DNA of 64,000 bases from Dendrocalamus latiflorus. Lineage: Eukaryota > Streptophyta > Magnoliopsida > Poales > Poaceae. The notes beneath the pieces are model-generated. The model was not told the DNA's origin and ran no database searches. It worked only from the letters and a program-made list of their open reading frames with translations. The translations under genes and the position numbers were made by a program. This document shows, in pieces, positions 33,629-45,672 of this stretch; position 1 is the first letter of the stretch; each line of letters opens with the position of its first letter. Location of the stretch: positions 31,443,410 to 31,507,409 of the forward strand of contig CM029660.1 of NCBI GenBank assembly GCA_017311315.1, written 5' to 3'.

Positions 33629-35018
33629 CACTACTACAAAAAAGACTATACTGGACTCCTCATCTCAGATGGTTTAGTGGAACCGTCTGTGTTGTGATTA
33701 CCATAAATGATTTTACAAGCATGACCATCTATATTACTAGCGATGGTTAGAACCGTCAGTGATAGATAATTATCATAGACAGCCCAGATTAAAAAACCGT
33801 CTGTGATGTCAGCAATCATCATAGACGGTTATTAACAAGAACCATCTGTGATAATTCACATATGGTTATTAATAAGAACCTTCTATGATGCCTGCATATC
33901 ACATATGGTTTTTAATCCAAATTGTCTATGATAATGCCCTACCACGTCATCGATCCGTGGTATCTCCCCCAGGATCCCGATCCCACCCGTCCATTCTCTC
34001 CGCATCGAATGACAGGCACCGGGTCTCCTCCCACCTCTCGCCTCTTATTAATCCCTACCCTTTCCCCCATTTTCACTCCAAGAACCAACAACAGGTACGT
34101 ACCTGATCCTCCACCATGGCTGCAGAGTCCCAAATGATTGCTGCCTCATCGTCTCATTCCTGGTACAAATCCATCCATCCCATGTAGCTATCTTTCTTTA
34201 ATTTTTTAGCCCCAAGAATTGCAAATCTAATTCAGAGTTTTGATCGAGGTGACCTTTCTGGTGCTAGTAGGAGAATGGCATGAAGCCGAAGTTCGAGCTA
34301 GCGCCGCAGGGCATCAAGCAAGCGCGCTTCACTGGCAAATCTCTTTGGAAGGTATCAAAATTGAATTGTTGTGTGTGTTTTCACTGTTGTATTAATGTTG
34401 TGGCTTTTTGGTTAGGGCGTGCAGTAGTGACTTGGGGAAGTGATTTTGTGTGTGTAGGAGCTAAAGGAAAGAAGCTCCCCGTGGCAGAGAAATTCCCTCA
34501 TGGAACTTCGACCACGGCATTTCGACCACGACGCTTTGACTGCAACTAGATGGGTGTCCTACTGGAGCTAGGAAATTCATAGAGCTTAGCTGAACTAATC
34601 AGACAACAGATCGCTCCTCTTTATGGATGCCTCTAGCTTTCCACTAATCAGACAATAAATTGGATATCAACCATGGACCAAACTTGGTAGAACAAAACAA
34701 ATAAATAATTATACGGCAACCAAAAATATAACAAAAAATGAATCATTTGTGATGGCCACATATCACAGCCTATTTTTTGTAGAAGCCATATGTGATAGTA
34801 AGCTTTCACAGATGGTTCTTTATACAAACTATCTGTGATAGTAGCCTTTCACAGACGGTTCTTTATACAAATCGTCTGTGTTTTGACATATAACAGATTG
34901 CTCACAAACTGTCTGTGATAACAGCCTGTTATCACAGACTCATAAATTCAGACGGTTCAGAAAATCATCTATAATGATGGTTTATAACCATTTGTGATGA
35001 CCTTTTTTTATAGTAGTG
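33629..35018 (+). mobile_element. CACTA (En/Spm-type) element, 1,390 bp, non-autonomous
   Basis: It begins CACTACTACAAAAAA and ends TTTTTTTATAGTAGTG, flanked by the 3-bp duplication ATG (33626-33628 and 35019-35021), as expected for CACTA elements. Both subterminal regions are packed with inverted and direct copies of a motif near CACAGACGGTT, the usual transposase-binding arrangement. No transposase is present. The centre holds what looks like a captured exon-intron fragment. Confidence 0.93.
34271..34490 (+). pseudogene. Captured gene fragment in the CACTA element, possibly phosphoglycerate-mutase-like
   Basis: An 81-bp exon (34271-34351) has an AG before it and GT after it, and encodes ENGMKPKFELAPQGIKQAR followed by FTGKSLWK. 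A second AG at 34456-34457 opens ELKERSSPWQ in matching phase. The pattern (N-G-x-x-P-x-(F/Y)-x-L-A-P-x-G-x-x-Q-A-R) resembles plant phosphoglycerate-mutase-family phosphatases, from memory of the family. Kept introns indicate DNA-level capture. Both ends of the gene are missing. Confidence 0.4.
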
Positions 35019-35021
35019 ATG

Positions 35022-35392
35022 CTTGCCGTCAAGATTGTATGCCTACTCTGAGCAACATCACCACTTAAAACGCACAAGAAAAATTGGCATGCATGTGCAT
35101 GCATTGTCTCTTCACGATACTTATCTTTCTCTCATGCTTCTTGGCTTGAGATGTTGCTCCACCCAAACTTACATGACACGCCATAGCCTTAGGACCCCTT
35201 TTGTAGCCTCAGTCTTGCCACTACCCGTAACAATCATCAAAGCACCTACACACCAAAGAACAAAGCAATTGACCCGAGCACAAATAACATGCATTTGTTT
35301 CTTAACTAGTAAACCAAATGTATGGACACACACACACACACACCATGACTAACATATGCATGGACTCCTCATGACTAACACTTGCACGACTG
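35022..35392. other. Gene-free sequence between CACTA and MULE-2
   Basis: Continues the repeat-like sequence interrupted at 33628. A short (AC)8-9 tract lies near 35325-35342. Confidence 0.5.
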
Positions 35393-36101
35393 AATTTTTT
35401 TAAATAATCCATTTTTATTTGAAATTATAGAAATATACCTGTGCAAATTTTTTTATAGGAATGGGATCCAGTCGCTCAATATTTGGGCGACTGGCACCTG
35501 TCGCCCAATGGCCGCGCGACACAAATGCAGTCGGTGGGCCGTTGGGTGATAGGATCCAGTTGTCGAACGATCGGGCAACCACACTTGTCACCAAACTGTT
35601 CAGTGACTGCAGGTCTAGTTGCCTACCAGTCGACGACTGCCACTTCAACCCTTTTTTCGCAATTGGCAATTGCTGTAGGTAGGTGACATTTTCCAAATTT
35701 TGTGTATGATTCGTATTTTGAGGAAAAAATGGTAGACAATGTTGGATGATCCATTTATGAGTTTCGTAGATTATGAATAATAGAAAATCTATTAGATTTG
35801 CAATAATAATTTGTGATCATTGTATGTTGTTGTAGTGAAGAAATTTTCAGAATTTTTTCCGAGGATGATTGAGATAGCAATGATTGGTAAGTGATATTGT
35901 GAAGGCATATGATGTTATGAATTTAAATAGACTTCATAATAAACTGGGAATACAAAAATATGACACACAAGGTTTGTTTACATGCGTAAGAAATAAGATC
36001 CTGCACAATTCAACAAACTGAAGTACTCCTACGATACATATACGCATTTCCAGAATGGAAATAAATTCAACCTTTAGGGGACTACTGCAGGATGACCCGA
36101 C

Positions 36102-36590
36102 CTACTGCATTGACCGGGGCCATTTTCTCTTCCTTACAAGCTCAATATTGAACTCTTTGGCGGCCTCTTTCGACTTGGCCGCCATTTCCCTCTCGCGAGC
36201 CTTACGCTCCCTGCGCGTGCATGTCTCGAGATGAGCTTTCTTCTCCTGATGTATACGCTCGGTTTACTCATTATTGCGGTGCTTCTCCTCTCGGATCTCG
36301 CAGGCCCTTTTCACATTTCACTCATCGAAGTCGAGAGTCCACTGGTCATGTGGGTGGATCTCTACGTCGATCCACTTGCGGTAGCCACATAACGGTTCCA
36401 GGGACTACAGGTAGATGGGAGAGGTTGTTAGTGCATACTTTGAAAGTGAAATAGTTGGGGGGAACACACTACAACTAGTCCTTACTGGTTGCTGATAGCT
36501 GCCCATGTCCCGACGGCGGTTGGGATAGTCATAGGAATAGTTTGCACAACCCTAGTAACGCATGTCCAGGCTAAGCTGCTGCTTGGACAT
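36102..36590 (-). pseudogene. MULE-2 GRF-1-like coiled-coil gene remnant
   Basis: On the minus strand a possible start lies at 36590. From 36389 the phrase CGYRKWIDVEIHPHDQWTL resembles the second half of a GRF finger. It is followed by a charged helix (EKKAHLETCTRRERKARERE) ending near a stop at 36102. Two in-frame stops occur inside. Position and layout match GRF-1 of MULE-1, though residue similarity is limited to the finger tail and the charged helix. Confidence 0.5.
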
Positions 36591-36734
36591 GAAAAAATTG
36601 CAGGGTCCCTACACCAACAGAGGGACAGTGTCTCCCCCTCGGGCGGCTGTTGCGGTGAACTCTCGGTTGGAATGTTTAGGTAGGGTTGCTGCTACGGGGG
36701 GCGTCATTGCGGGGAGGTGCCCTCCTGCCCCGTT

Positions 36735-36950
36735 TGGTATTGTCACTATGCAAAGCAACCCCGTCTGGTCTTATCACTGCGCAAAATTGCCTCCTCTGAT
36801 CTTAGCACTACGTAAAGTTGCCTCATCTAGCCTTGTCAGTGCACAAAGATGGTCCGTCTAGTGTTGTCACTATGTAAAGCTAGCATGTCTGGTCTTGTCA
36901 CTGTGCAAAGCTGCACACCTTTTGTCTTGTCAGTGTGAGAAGCTGAGGGT
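36735..36950. repeat. MULE-2 minisatellite, ~32-bp unit
   Basis: About seven units with core TTGTCACTRTGCAAAGCT recur every 31-34 bp. The reverse complement (AGCTTTGCACAGTGACAAGAC) is close to the MULE-1 unit (AGCTTTGCTCAGTGACATGAC). It lies between the two divergent small genes, as in MULE-1. Confidence 0.82.
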
Positions 36951-37133
36951 GTAGTGTTGCTAGTTCTCTTTGGGGCAAAGCTGCACAAAGCTAGCACATG
37001 ATCCAGTTTGTCATAAAGCATGCTGGCTCCCCCCATGGGCAATAAAATGCACACCCTACCCCCTTGAAAGTAGGAGCACTTGACATAGCGAATCATATGA
37101 AGAAGTACCTTGTCCGTCCTAGAGTAACCTATC

Positions 37134-37570
37134 ATGGTAGACGCCGAGGGGCCAGTGAACATAGGTCACCAAAGGTAGACCTTCCCCTAGAAAGGATGGA
37201 GAACTTTGGTCCTAACTACCGCTTGATACCAAACAGGCGTGCTCAACCAGTGTAGCCAAAATGCAGAAACAGGGAGGACACGGTCATACAGGTCTCGAAC
37301 GGCCATGTCGATGGCAGGTGATTTCTTCCGATGTCCACACTCTGGGGTACAAATAGGCAATCGTTTATTATGTATTACTAATAATAGAGTTTTGATGTTA
37401 ACCCTCCTTTGTAGCAAATGGCAAAATGCGACTTTGTATGTTGGATCAATCATCCCCATAAATGCTATGTTGTGAGGTACATGGATACATTGTAGGAGCA
37501 AATATTTGACTTAGAGGTGCGGATTGGAAGTATCAAAGAGGACAACGATGACCTCTGTGTCATGCAGTAG
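37134..37570 (+). pseudogene. MULE-2 GRF-2-like gene, decayed
   Basis: It begins MVDAEGPV at 37134, like MSEAEGPV in GRF-2. After frame changes it continues PNYRLIPNRRAQPV, PKCRN and DFFRCPHSG. A 5' splice-like GGTACAAAT follows at the same place as in GRF-2. The second exon region reads QMAKCDFVCWINHPHKCYVVRYMDTL, with stops. The shared split-finger intron position shows common descent with GRF-2. It is not functional. Confidence 0.8.
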
Positions 37571-37599
37571 TGACCACTTCTTCAATGGCTCAGTCTCGA

Positions 37600-39260
37600 T
37601 CCACTACTAAAAGCACTTGATATTTCATGAGCTCCTTCTCCTCAGACTAGCTACGTCAGGATTAGCCATGGCTGTGAGGCATTCTGGTTGTGCTTCTAGA
37701 ATTGTTTGAAGAAGTTGGCCCCTAGGTGGTGAATGCACCATCAGTTTCTCATATCTGGCCAAGGGTATGGTTCCTTAGGGTCTTCCTGAAATTTTCTTAT
37801 AGCATTCACCATCCCGACATGGTGATCATAGATTATGCACACACCAGGATGAGCTCCGATAACAGCTACCCTCACATGTCAAAGGAACCACAACCAACTG
37901 TCGTAATTCTTACTTTCCATGAATGCAATGGCCAGGGGCAAAATTTGATTGTTGCTATCAATGCCGATGGCCGTAAGGATCTGGCCCGTGTATCACGAGT
38001 AGCATATGCCTGAATGCCTTGATGCACGCACCGAAGGCTAAGAAGGCCCTCTACAACACAGCAAAATCTGGCAGCCTTGTAGACGGCCTGTGCTTCACAG
38101 CAGTGTACGTGCCTAGGTTCCTATCTTGGAGCACCTGTAGCATACGAGGAAGGTTGTTGTATGCCACCTCGAAAGACCCAAACTATTTTTCCAAAACCTT
38201 CTGCTTCGCACGTCATGCATTCGCATAACAAATCATGTATTTGAATTTCTTCTCAATAACTACCATGATGTGTGTGGCCTCTATATCCTTCTTTTCCACT
38301 ATCTCTCCATACATCAAATTGGCTATGAAGGCAGATGTTAGGTTACAATGCCTTGACAAAATACAGCTGAGAATGCAGGAGTGCGACTTCACCTTTGAGA
38401 CAATCTAGTGAGTCCCATACTTCGGTCTTCATGCATGTACCCTCCAAGGACAACCAACCTACTCACACTTCACGGTATACTACTCCTGGCTTTATTTGAC
38501 GACCCAAAAAGTCCACTGCATGGACAGGGTCCACAATTTGATAGAATTTCGCAATGATGCCTTGTTAGCATACATTGAGCGTCAAACTTAATCCATTCCT
38601 ACGGGATAGGAGCTTCGTCCTCATTGAATTGTCATCGTCATCCTCCTGTATAGCTTCCTCTTCAACCCATGCCATCCGGTCATTCCTCTCCATTTGATGC
38701 ACTATATACTCCATATGCTCCCCTTCATTAGTCTGTCTTGTAGGCTCAGCACGACATGACCCTTCTTCCTCTCTTCCATCTACCGCATTGGCCTCGTCAC
38801 AAGCAACTACCTTCGTATCCTCTCCGACACCAGTCTCCGGGTCCTCCTGTTCACCAAAATGCTGGGCGCCCGAGCTGCACACACCACACACATGATAACC
38901 GCTAGCTGAGCCTTGTACAACTTCTATTGGGCATGGTTTTACAAGCAGCACACACTTGTATCCACGGTGCCGACAGCCTTTCACAAAGCCCATCCATGCA
39001 GCAGTGTGCATCAATGGTCTCAACTCCCATCTAATGTGCATGGGAGATCGGCTCCAAAACCCTTATATGATGACACTGCATACCTTAGGGTCTAAGGAGA
39101 AGCTGCGAGTGAGCCAGTATATCAAATAGGCGATTCGAGCATTCTCATCATTTAGGTGTACCAGAGTGGCTTGCGCTAAACTATTCAAGTCAACACCGTT
39201 CGAACTTTCATGAATGGATGCAACACCATAATGCACTTTCAATGTACTGGATACTGGCAT
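37600..39260 (-). pseudogene. MULE-2 MuDR-type transposase, decayed
   Basis: On the minus strand, from 39260 (MPVSSTLKVHYG...) an N-terminal region and an acidic stretch (about 38700-38640) are recognisable. A DNA-binding-like segment follows (KTEVWDSL, about 38430), then the segment before the catalytic core (AKQKVLEK.FGSFEVAYNNLPRMLQVLQD, about 38215-38120, with a stop at the dot). Next come FGACIKAFRHM, the first catalytic Asp region (IHGPDPYGH in place of I-D-G-T-H-L-Y-G) and APGHCIHGK, then W-P-D. The pieces follow the MULE transposase order (PF10551), but many stops and shifts split them, so it cannot make transposase. Confidence 0.75.
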
Positions 39261-40037
39261 TGTTGATGTCTGCTACTGGTCAAATTACATCTCACAATAT
39301 GGAACTACTGCTATACTGTAATTTACATTTTTATGACCATTTGCCTATCATAAACTACTATAGTACTCTCATAGCATAATCCCTCCTTATTCGCACTGCC
39401 ACCGCTCTCTATCCTACGCACACCTATGCCACTCTTCTCTTGCTACTCGAGCTCTCTCGTACTATAAATATTCTTAATAGGTTTTGACAGTTTACACGAC
39501 ATAATGATTTAGATGCCAATATGTCAGTTCTAATGGTACAGTGCATGTTCAATGTACTAATGACATTACATTCGTTTGTAATAAATCATAAAAGTTAACT
39601 AATAATGTTTTGCATGAAATGAACTATTTACTTCATACAAAAATATTGACTAAATTTTCTATGAATACAATTTTGTAAAGATGCTAATTTTCAATGGATG
39701 CTAATTTTTTATACAATATTGACTAATTTTTCTACATCTAGAATTTTCCACGGATGCTAAACCCTACAACTATAATTTTCTATAGATGCTAAATTTCTGT
39801 AACTATATTGACTAAATTTTTAACAACTATAATATTTACTAAATTTTGTATAATTAAAATTTTCTACGAATGCTAATTTTCCATCACTATATTGACTAAA
39901 TTTTTTTACAACTATTTATTTCATAGCAAAGTTCTACAAGTATAATTTTCCATGGATTGTAATTTATACTAAAAAAGTATTTACTTCATACAAAACTATT
40001 GACTAAAATATAAAAATATTTATCTCACAGAAGTAGT
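39261..40037. other. MULE-2 non-coding AT-rich region
   Basis: Repeated short phrases (ACTAAATTTT, TTTTCTACAA, ATGCTAATTTTC) form a degenerate AT-rich stretch upstream of the decayed transposase. No gene. Confidence 0.6.
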
Positions 40038-40116
40038 AGAACTTCTCCTCTCCTCTCCCTTCCTCTCCTCTCCTCTCCTCTCTTCTCTTCTCTTCTTCTT
40101 TCTTTCTCTTCTCTCG
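40038..40116. repeat. Pyrimidine microsatellite (TCTCC/TCTTC)n
   Basis: Continuous CTCCT, CTTCT and TTTCT units lie inside MULE-2 next to its right terminal repeat. Confidence 0.9.
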
Positions 40117-40412
40117 TCGCTCGGCCGGGGGCTTGACTGAGCGGTCGAATATATCATGTCTAGTCACTGAACGGTTAGGCGACTAGACTCTGTAGTCACC
40201 CAATGGTTAGGCGATAGCATCCAGTCACCCTACCATTTCGTGACTGCAATTATGTCGCCCAATGGCCCACCAACTGCCTTCGTGTCGCGTGGCCATTGGG
40301 CGACAAGTTCTAGTTGCCCAATGATTGGGCGACTGGATCCCATTCCTGTAAAAATATTTTGCATGGGTATATTTTTGTAATTTCAAATAAAAAATAGATT
40401 ATTTAAAAAATT

Positions 40413-43400
40413 ACACAAACTCATGCCGTGACTAACACCACCAAAACCAACACTTACAATCAACTTGGCATAGGGACCGGCATGACTGCGGCACCCATGC
40501 CGGTCATACCACTAACTCCACACTAGTCAGACCATCTTGCCATGGTCGGTTACACTGCTACACCCCAGTCATAATGTGATTACAACACCAGTACAACCGC
40601 ACTAGGTCTCATCCTGAAAACTCCAAAAAGACCTCATCTGAAAAATAGCTATCAGCAACCACAAGCCGGTACTACCGCTTTGGCCGGTCATACCGTGATT
40701 TCAACGTTGGTACCACCGCCAACAGCAACTCAAAATGCAATTGCTCAAAATCAAACTCAAATAATAAAAGCAAGGCACAAGCAATGTCATATACTCATCA
40801 CTCTCATGGAGCTACCTCCATATGGTCTTACAATCTCTCACTTGATCAGTAATTTGACAAATACCCCAAAGGCAAGAATTTGAGTTTGAATTTTAGACTT
40901 TTGAAGCATGCAAGTTGCAAGAGTCACTAGTGGTCCAGATTTAAGAGAAAGCAAGAACATGACCATAGTGGCAAGCTGTGAAATGGTTATAAGACCAGAA
41001 TGAGCAAGTTTTCACAAAAAACTCCATCCACACCTAAAACTCGTCAAAAAAGCAAAATCTTGCTTATGGCCCAAATAGAAAACTAATTGTTCATTATGAC
41101 CATTGTCATAGAAAGATGAAACACAAAATAAATAAATAAGAACAATGTAATACCACTTGACAACAAAGGATCATAAAAGATCCAAAATGCGCATTATTCT
41201 CACAAAAAAAGCTCATTTTGCTCTAATGCAACCTCACAAAACTTATTCTCCCCTTTTCACGTTTTAAGTATTCTCTTTTTTTAAAGTTCATTCTCATTAA
41301 ATTCACCCTATTTAGAGTAATACCAAAAATTTGCCTTGATCATTTTTCCCCTTTGGCAAAATAGTCATCAAGGGCAAGGAAGCAATGTAAGTTCACAAAT
41401 ACTCATTCTCCCCTAAAATGATGCATGAAAACACTTGTAAAAAACAAGGGAGCAAGAAAGAGTATGCATGCATTAGTGAAAATACACAATCTAAAAGAGC
41501 TTTGAAAATTATCCAAAGTGATGTTAAAGATAAAAGATACCACTTGAAACTATAAAATGCATAAACAATTATCTAGATCATGATAAGATATATATATAAC
41601 CGATCTAGGTAAGATAGCATAGTTTAGAGTATTTAATTTTGTTTTAAGTTAAGCAAGGCTTCATAATTGACAAGTTCAACTAAAGGTATCCAAGTATGAG
41701 CTAAGCCATGTTAAGAAGGCTAAATAGAACCAAGAAACTCAAGTTGGTCATTAAAAGTGGTAGAAATTAAATTTTAGCCAATTATGCTCAAGTACCAGGT
41801 AAAATCTATTCTTGATATTTTTTAGAAATCATTTAGACCTTATCTTAGCAAAGCAAGTCCTGAACCAGAAGCTATCAACAACTGCCTCATAAGTTTCAGC
41901 CATGTTTTATATTTTTTTCTTAGTCATATGCTAGATCTCAAGCTTTAATACGACTATCCTAAGCAAGAAGTTTAAAAAAAAGGTCTTGGTCATCCAAAAC
42001 TATCCCTGAGTTTATGCATAGCGCAATGGCAAGTCGTCTCATAAGAAATAATTGATGAGATTAGTTTTTCGTACAAAAGAGATCATTTTTATCAACTTAG
42101 GCACTAGTTCAAAGAGCAAGATATGGTTTCCATAAAACTAGTAAATCACTAAATAAAGCTTAATATAAGATTCAATATAGCATTTTTGACATGACATATA
42201 TCATAAAAAGATTACTCGAGAGTAAACTAGTTAAAAGATCCATCCTTGTAAACTTAAAAGATACCAATTTTAGAAATCAATACCGCTTATAAAATTAAGT
42301 TCAGGTTGGCAAGTTAAACTAGTATGGCAAAGATTTAATTATACATATAAAAGTATGACAAAGCTAGCTAAATAGGCATAACATGACAATGAGCATTATC
42401 AAGTTAAAATTACATCACAATTGAATAATAGTCAAAGTTCATATCTAAAATACAAATCTTACAATGCAATCATATATGCATGATGCAAAAAAGAAGCAAG
42501 AACTAAAACTCCTCTTGTCTACAAGAACTACTTACAGATGGAAAACAAGAACTAAAAGTAAGAAAAAGAAAAACTCATGCAAGAAGGGAAAACTCTCCAC
42601 CACATGGTATCTAACCCAAGGAACATACACTATTAAGGAGCGAATCTACCACACTAGGCACTCTACTACTAGAAACTAGTGAAAGAAGAAGTAAGCTCAA
42701 CCTAGATAGGGTAATAGATTCTGGAGAACTTAGTAGGAAAGAGAAGTGCCTAAGAAAGACATAAGACAGAAAATGTGACTCACAACACTCTAAAGACCTG
42801 AAAACCTTGACACTCCCAAATGCTATGTATTGCTGAATATAGAAGCATGGAATTGATAAAACTCAAGCATAGAACCTATGTCACACCGCTTGGCAGCGTG
42901 ATGTAGTCAATGTAGTCGAAGATGAGCAGACTGCATCCTGAAAAGTGAAAGCCATCACCAGATACCCAAAGTGAGGTAGGAGATTCAAATAGACTGACGT
43001 GATCCATATGATCTCCCCACAATAAAACCTACATCAAAGAGATAGAAGAATCCTATGCTTTGGTACTAGGGTCAGTGATACAAGATTTAGGTATCTAGTT
43101 CTGAGACACATGACCACTGTGCAAAAGAACCAATATGAGGGTACACATGATGCACATAAAGGTTCAAGCGAGAAGATTCAATAACAAACTTGGAGGTGCG
43201 CCGCAAGAGGACTACTCGATGAAGGAAGTGAGATCTACCTCTTGAAAGTGGTAGAAATCCTTTCTCGGGATAACGCGTGGACCAAAACCATATCAATGAA
43301 AGACAAGTCCACGATGTCATTCAAAACCATTAGAAGGTGGATCAAAGAAGCCATCAACAAAGCAAGTTCTTAGGCTAGACACTTTAATGTTCATGTTATG

Positions 43401-44718
43401 AGAAAGGCTATGAACACTTAAAGATTTAGAAGCACGGAACTGACACATGTATTTGGTATACCTAAAACAAAACTCCTCAAGATGCTCGCCCTAGGCCTTA
43501 TAAAATTTCTAGCTTGTTTGTCTCGTGTGGATGACAATCTGATCACAGCCACCTTGCTAGTTTTATATAATATGACAGCCCATATAATATGACAATATGA
43601 TCACAGCCATATCCTCACCTCGCTAGTTTTGCTAGTGAAATCAATGCATGTGCATGCTTTCAAATGGACTAGCTAGTACATCGACGTAAACTAATTACAA
43701 AGAAACGTGAAAGAGCGGAGTACATCCCATTTCCATTTATCTCCATTTCTGAAGTGGGAAAACATAGAATGAGAAGGAAGTACATATCTAGGCACAGCTA
43801 GTCGATTTGAAAGGCGTTAGTAGGAATCTTGAATCAACAGGACGATCGAGTTTAGGTTCCTCATTTCAGCTTGAACTTCTAATTTCTGATTTATTTTTTA
43901 CTATTCTAAATTTTATTTTTTTTGTTTTTTTAGCTTTTTAAGTTTTTTTGCCGGTTCTTTTTTCTATATTCATTTGCGTTGTTTATGATGGGCTAATCTG
44001 TTTTTATTTTTAATTTTTTAAAATTTGGTTACGTCAAATAAGCCATCATCAGTTATAGTGTAATTTTAGCCAGCTACAATACAATTTCAGTCATAAATCA
44101 GTTTATTTTAGCCCAACCGAATGACACCTAATCCTATTAGATCTTGATTACTCTCTTGTTTAGAAATGAATGACATTTTATAGAGAATGTGCAGTTAAAT
44201 TTCTCTAACTTTGATAGTAAATATATGAAATACTTTTAGGATTGGTTCATACGAAAATGATATCGTTAGATTTGTTGGGCAACATATTTTTGTAATATAA
44301 TAATTTTATGATTTTTACTAACATATAAATATAAAAAGTGATGGCTAAAGCTATGTTTTTGCAGCTTGGTACTAGCAGTAGCAGGAACACTACACTTGGG
44401 TATATATGCACATGAAACCATGCTCTTATTTAACCCCATTCATTGCCTTTTCTATTGCGTTGCCAAGCACACATACGGATTGATCGATGCGTGCCTATTA
44501 TCAGACACATGCAAGGATTAATCACAACTCACAACAAGCCACAACAAGTCAGTACAAACGCAACATGGATAGCCAATATATACCAGCAACTAGGCACGAT
44601 CGCATACGTATATACGTACGTATACAGTGTACTTCCTTTTTGAGAAACTTGCGTACACATATACTACATACGTACGTATATACTTGGCTACTTTTGAATA
44701 CGCACGAGTGCTAGTGTG
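40413..44718. other. Gene-free region: probable minus-strand retroelement debris, then C1 3' flank
   Basis: 40413 to about 43450 contains CCGGTCATACC phrases, and TTCCCCTTTGGCAAAATAGTCATC near 41348. Its reverse complement resembles the GCCAAAGGGG stretch of SIRE-type copia elements, which is a tentative link. A tandem duplication (GACAATCTGATCACAGCC at 43533, again at 43591) and a possible MITE (about 43851-44130) follow. The 44580-44690 stretch has repeated TACGTACGTA palindromes. No supported gene. Confidence 0.4.
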
Positions 44719-45672
44719 CTACTGCACTCGCGGCTCATCCATTTGGCACCTGATGACCCAGTCCTCGTCGGACTCGAGAAACGACTCCAAGGCTCTCACG
44801 TCGTCCATCCAGTCGTCGCCGCCGGAAAAGCACGGCTCGGGCGCCGGGAATGCTGACGCCGCCGAGCTGCTGCCGCTGCAGTCGTCCCCGTCCACTCCCC
44901 CGGTTTGCGTCTCGGCCAGCGAAGGCGGCGGCGGCGGCTTTTCCCGGTGGAAGAAGAGGCCGCCCGTGCACCGCACGGCCTTGGGCGCCCACAAGGCCAG
45001 CGGCAGTCCAGCGGCGCCCGCGTCAGGGTCCGCGCGTGGGGCAGCCTGGCCCGATTCGGAGTTGGAGAATGCCGCCGCGGCATCTGTGGTTTGGGAGGCG
45101 ACGTCGGGCGTGCTGACCCTCGTGCCGCCGCAGGCTCCGGCCTTCCGGCCGAGCGTGCTGTTCCAGTAGTTCTTGATTTCATTGTCTGTTCGGCCTGGCA
45201 GCCTACCTGCAATGAGAGACCACCTGCACACGTACAACTTTAGTTTGAGAAATCAATGAATTAATTAAAGAAAAACCGCGCGCATGCATGCGTGTTCGTG
45301 TCCACTGATCTACCGGTTGCCGAGGAGGTTGTGGAGCCTGATGATAAGCTCCTCCTCCTCGTCGGAGATGTTGCCCCGCTTGATGTTCGGCCGGAGGTAG
45401 TTCAGCCACCGCAACCGGCAGCTCTTGCCACAACGCCGCAAACCTACGTCGATCCGTTACGTACATACATATAGCCGTGCGTTCTTCAAAATTAGTTATG
45501 GCCATAACAAAATCAATTTTTACATATCATTTCAAGTACCAGCTCTTTGAGGGACTTCCCTCCAGTTGCCTTCTCCGTGGGCCTTGATGTAGGAGACCAA
45601 GATGTCGTCCTCCTTGCTCGTCCATGCCCCTCTCTTCACCCCTTCCTTCGCACAGCACGCCCTCCTCCCCAT
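44719..45672 (-). CDS. C1: C1-type R2R3-MYB anthocyanin activator, 255 aa
   Basis: Three exons with perfect splice phases: 45672-45540 (133 bp), 45443-45314 (130 bp) and 45223-44719. The 133/130-bp exon sizes are classic for R2R3-MYBs. The protein starts MGRRACCAKEGVKRGAW. R2 tryptophans are W17, W37 and W57; R3 has I70, W89 and W108. The bHLH-partner signature [DE]Lx2[RK]x3Lx6Lx3R is complete (E76, L77, R80, L84, L91, R95). The C-terminal half has WAPKAVRCTGGLFF, EPCFSG and the acidic DDVRALESFLESDEDW block, all as remembered from maize C1 and rice C1. It should act in the nucleus with a bHLH (R/B type) partner and WD40 to switch on anthocyanin genes. No break is visible. A close paralogue of the Pl type cannot be excluded. 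Confidence 0.93.
45283..45290. promoter_or_regulatory. RY (Sph-type) motif in C1 intron 2
   Basis: CATGCATG, flanked by alternating GCGC, lies in the second intron. RY motifs are bound by B3 factors such as VP1, which activates maize C1 through a promoter copy. I did not see CATGCATG in the sequenced upstream region here. Function is inferred only. Confidence 0.35.

Larger units (their letters stand above)
35393..40412 (-). mobile_element. MULE-2: decayed Mutator-like element, three-gene layout
   Basis: The ends are inverted repeats of about 200-300 bp. The left end and the reverse complement of the right end both read TTTAAATAATC, GGAATGGGATCCAGTCGC and TCGCCCAATGGCC in order. Read on the minus strand the element carries a decayed MULE transposase, a convergent GRF gene, a minisatellite and a coiled-coil gene, the same order as MULE-1, although the terminal repeats differ. 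I could not find a clean 9-bp target duplication, so the borders are good to a few bases only. All genes are broken. Confidence 0.85.

Noticed and set aside
35393..40412. Possible 9-bp target duplication of MULE-2 (GCACGACTG against ACACAAACT)
   Set aside because: Too many mismatches to count as a duplication; the borders are left approximate.
44627..45243. Plus-strand and alternative-frame ORFs opposite the C1 last exon
   Set aside because: They are antisense or frame shadows of the GC-rich MYB exon, whose own frame and splice sites are fully consistent.
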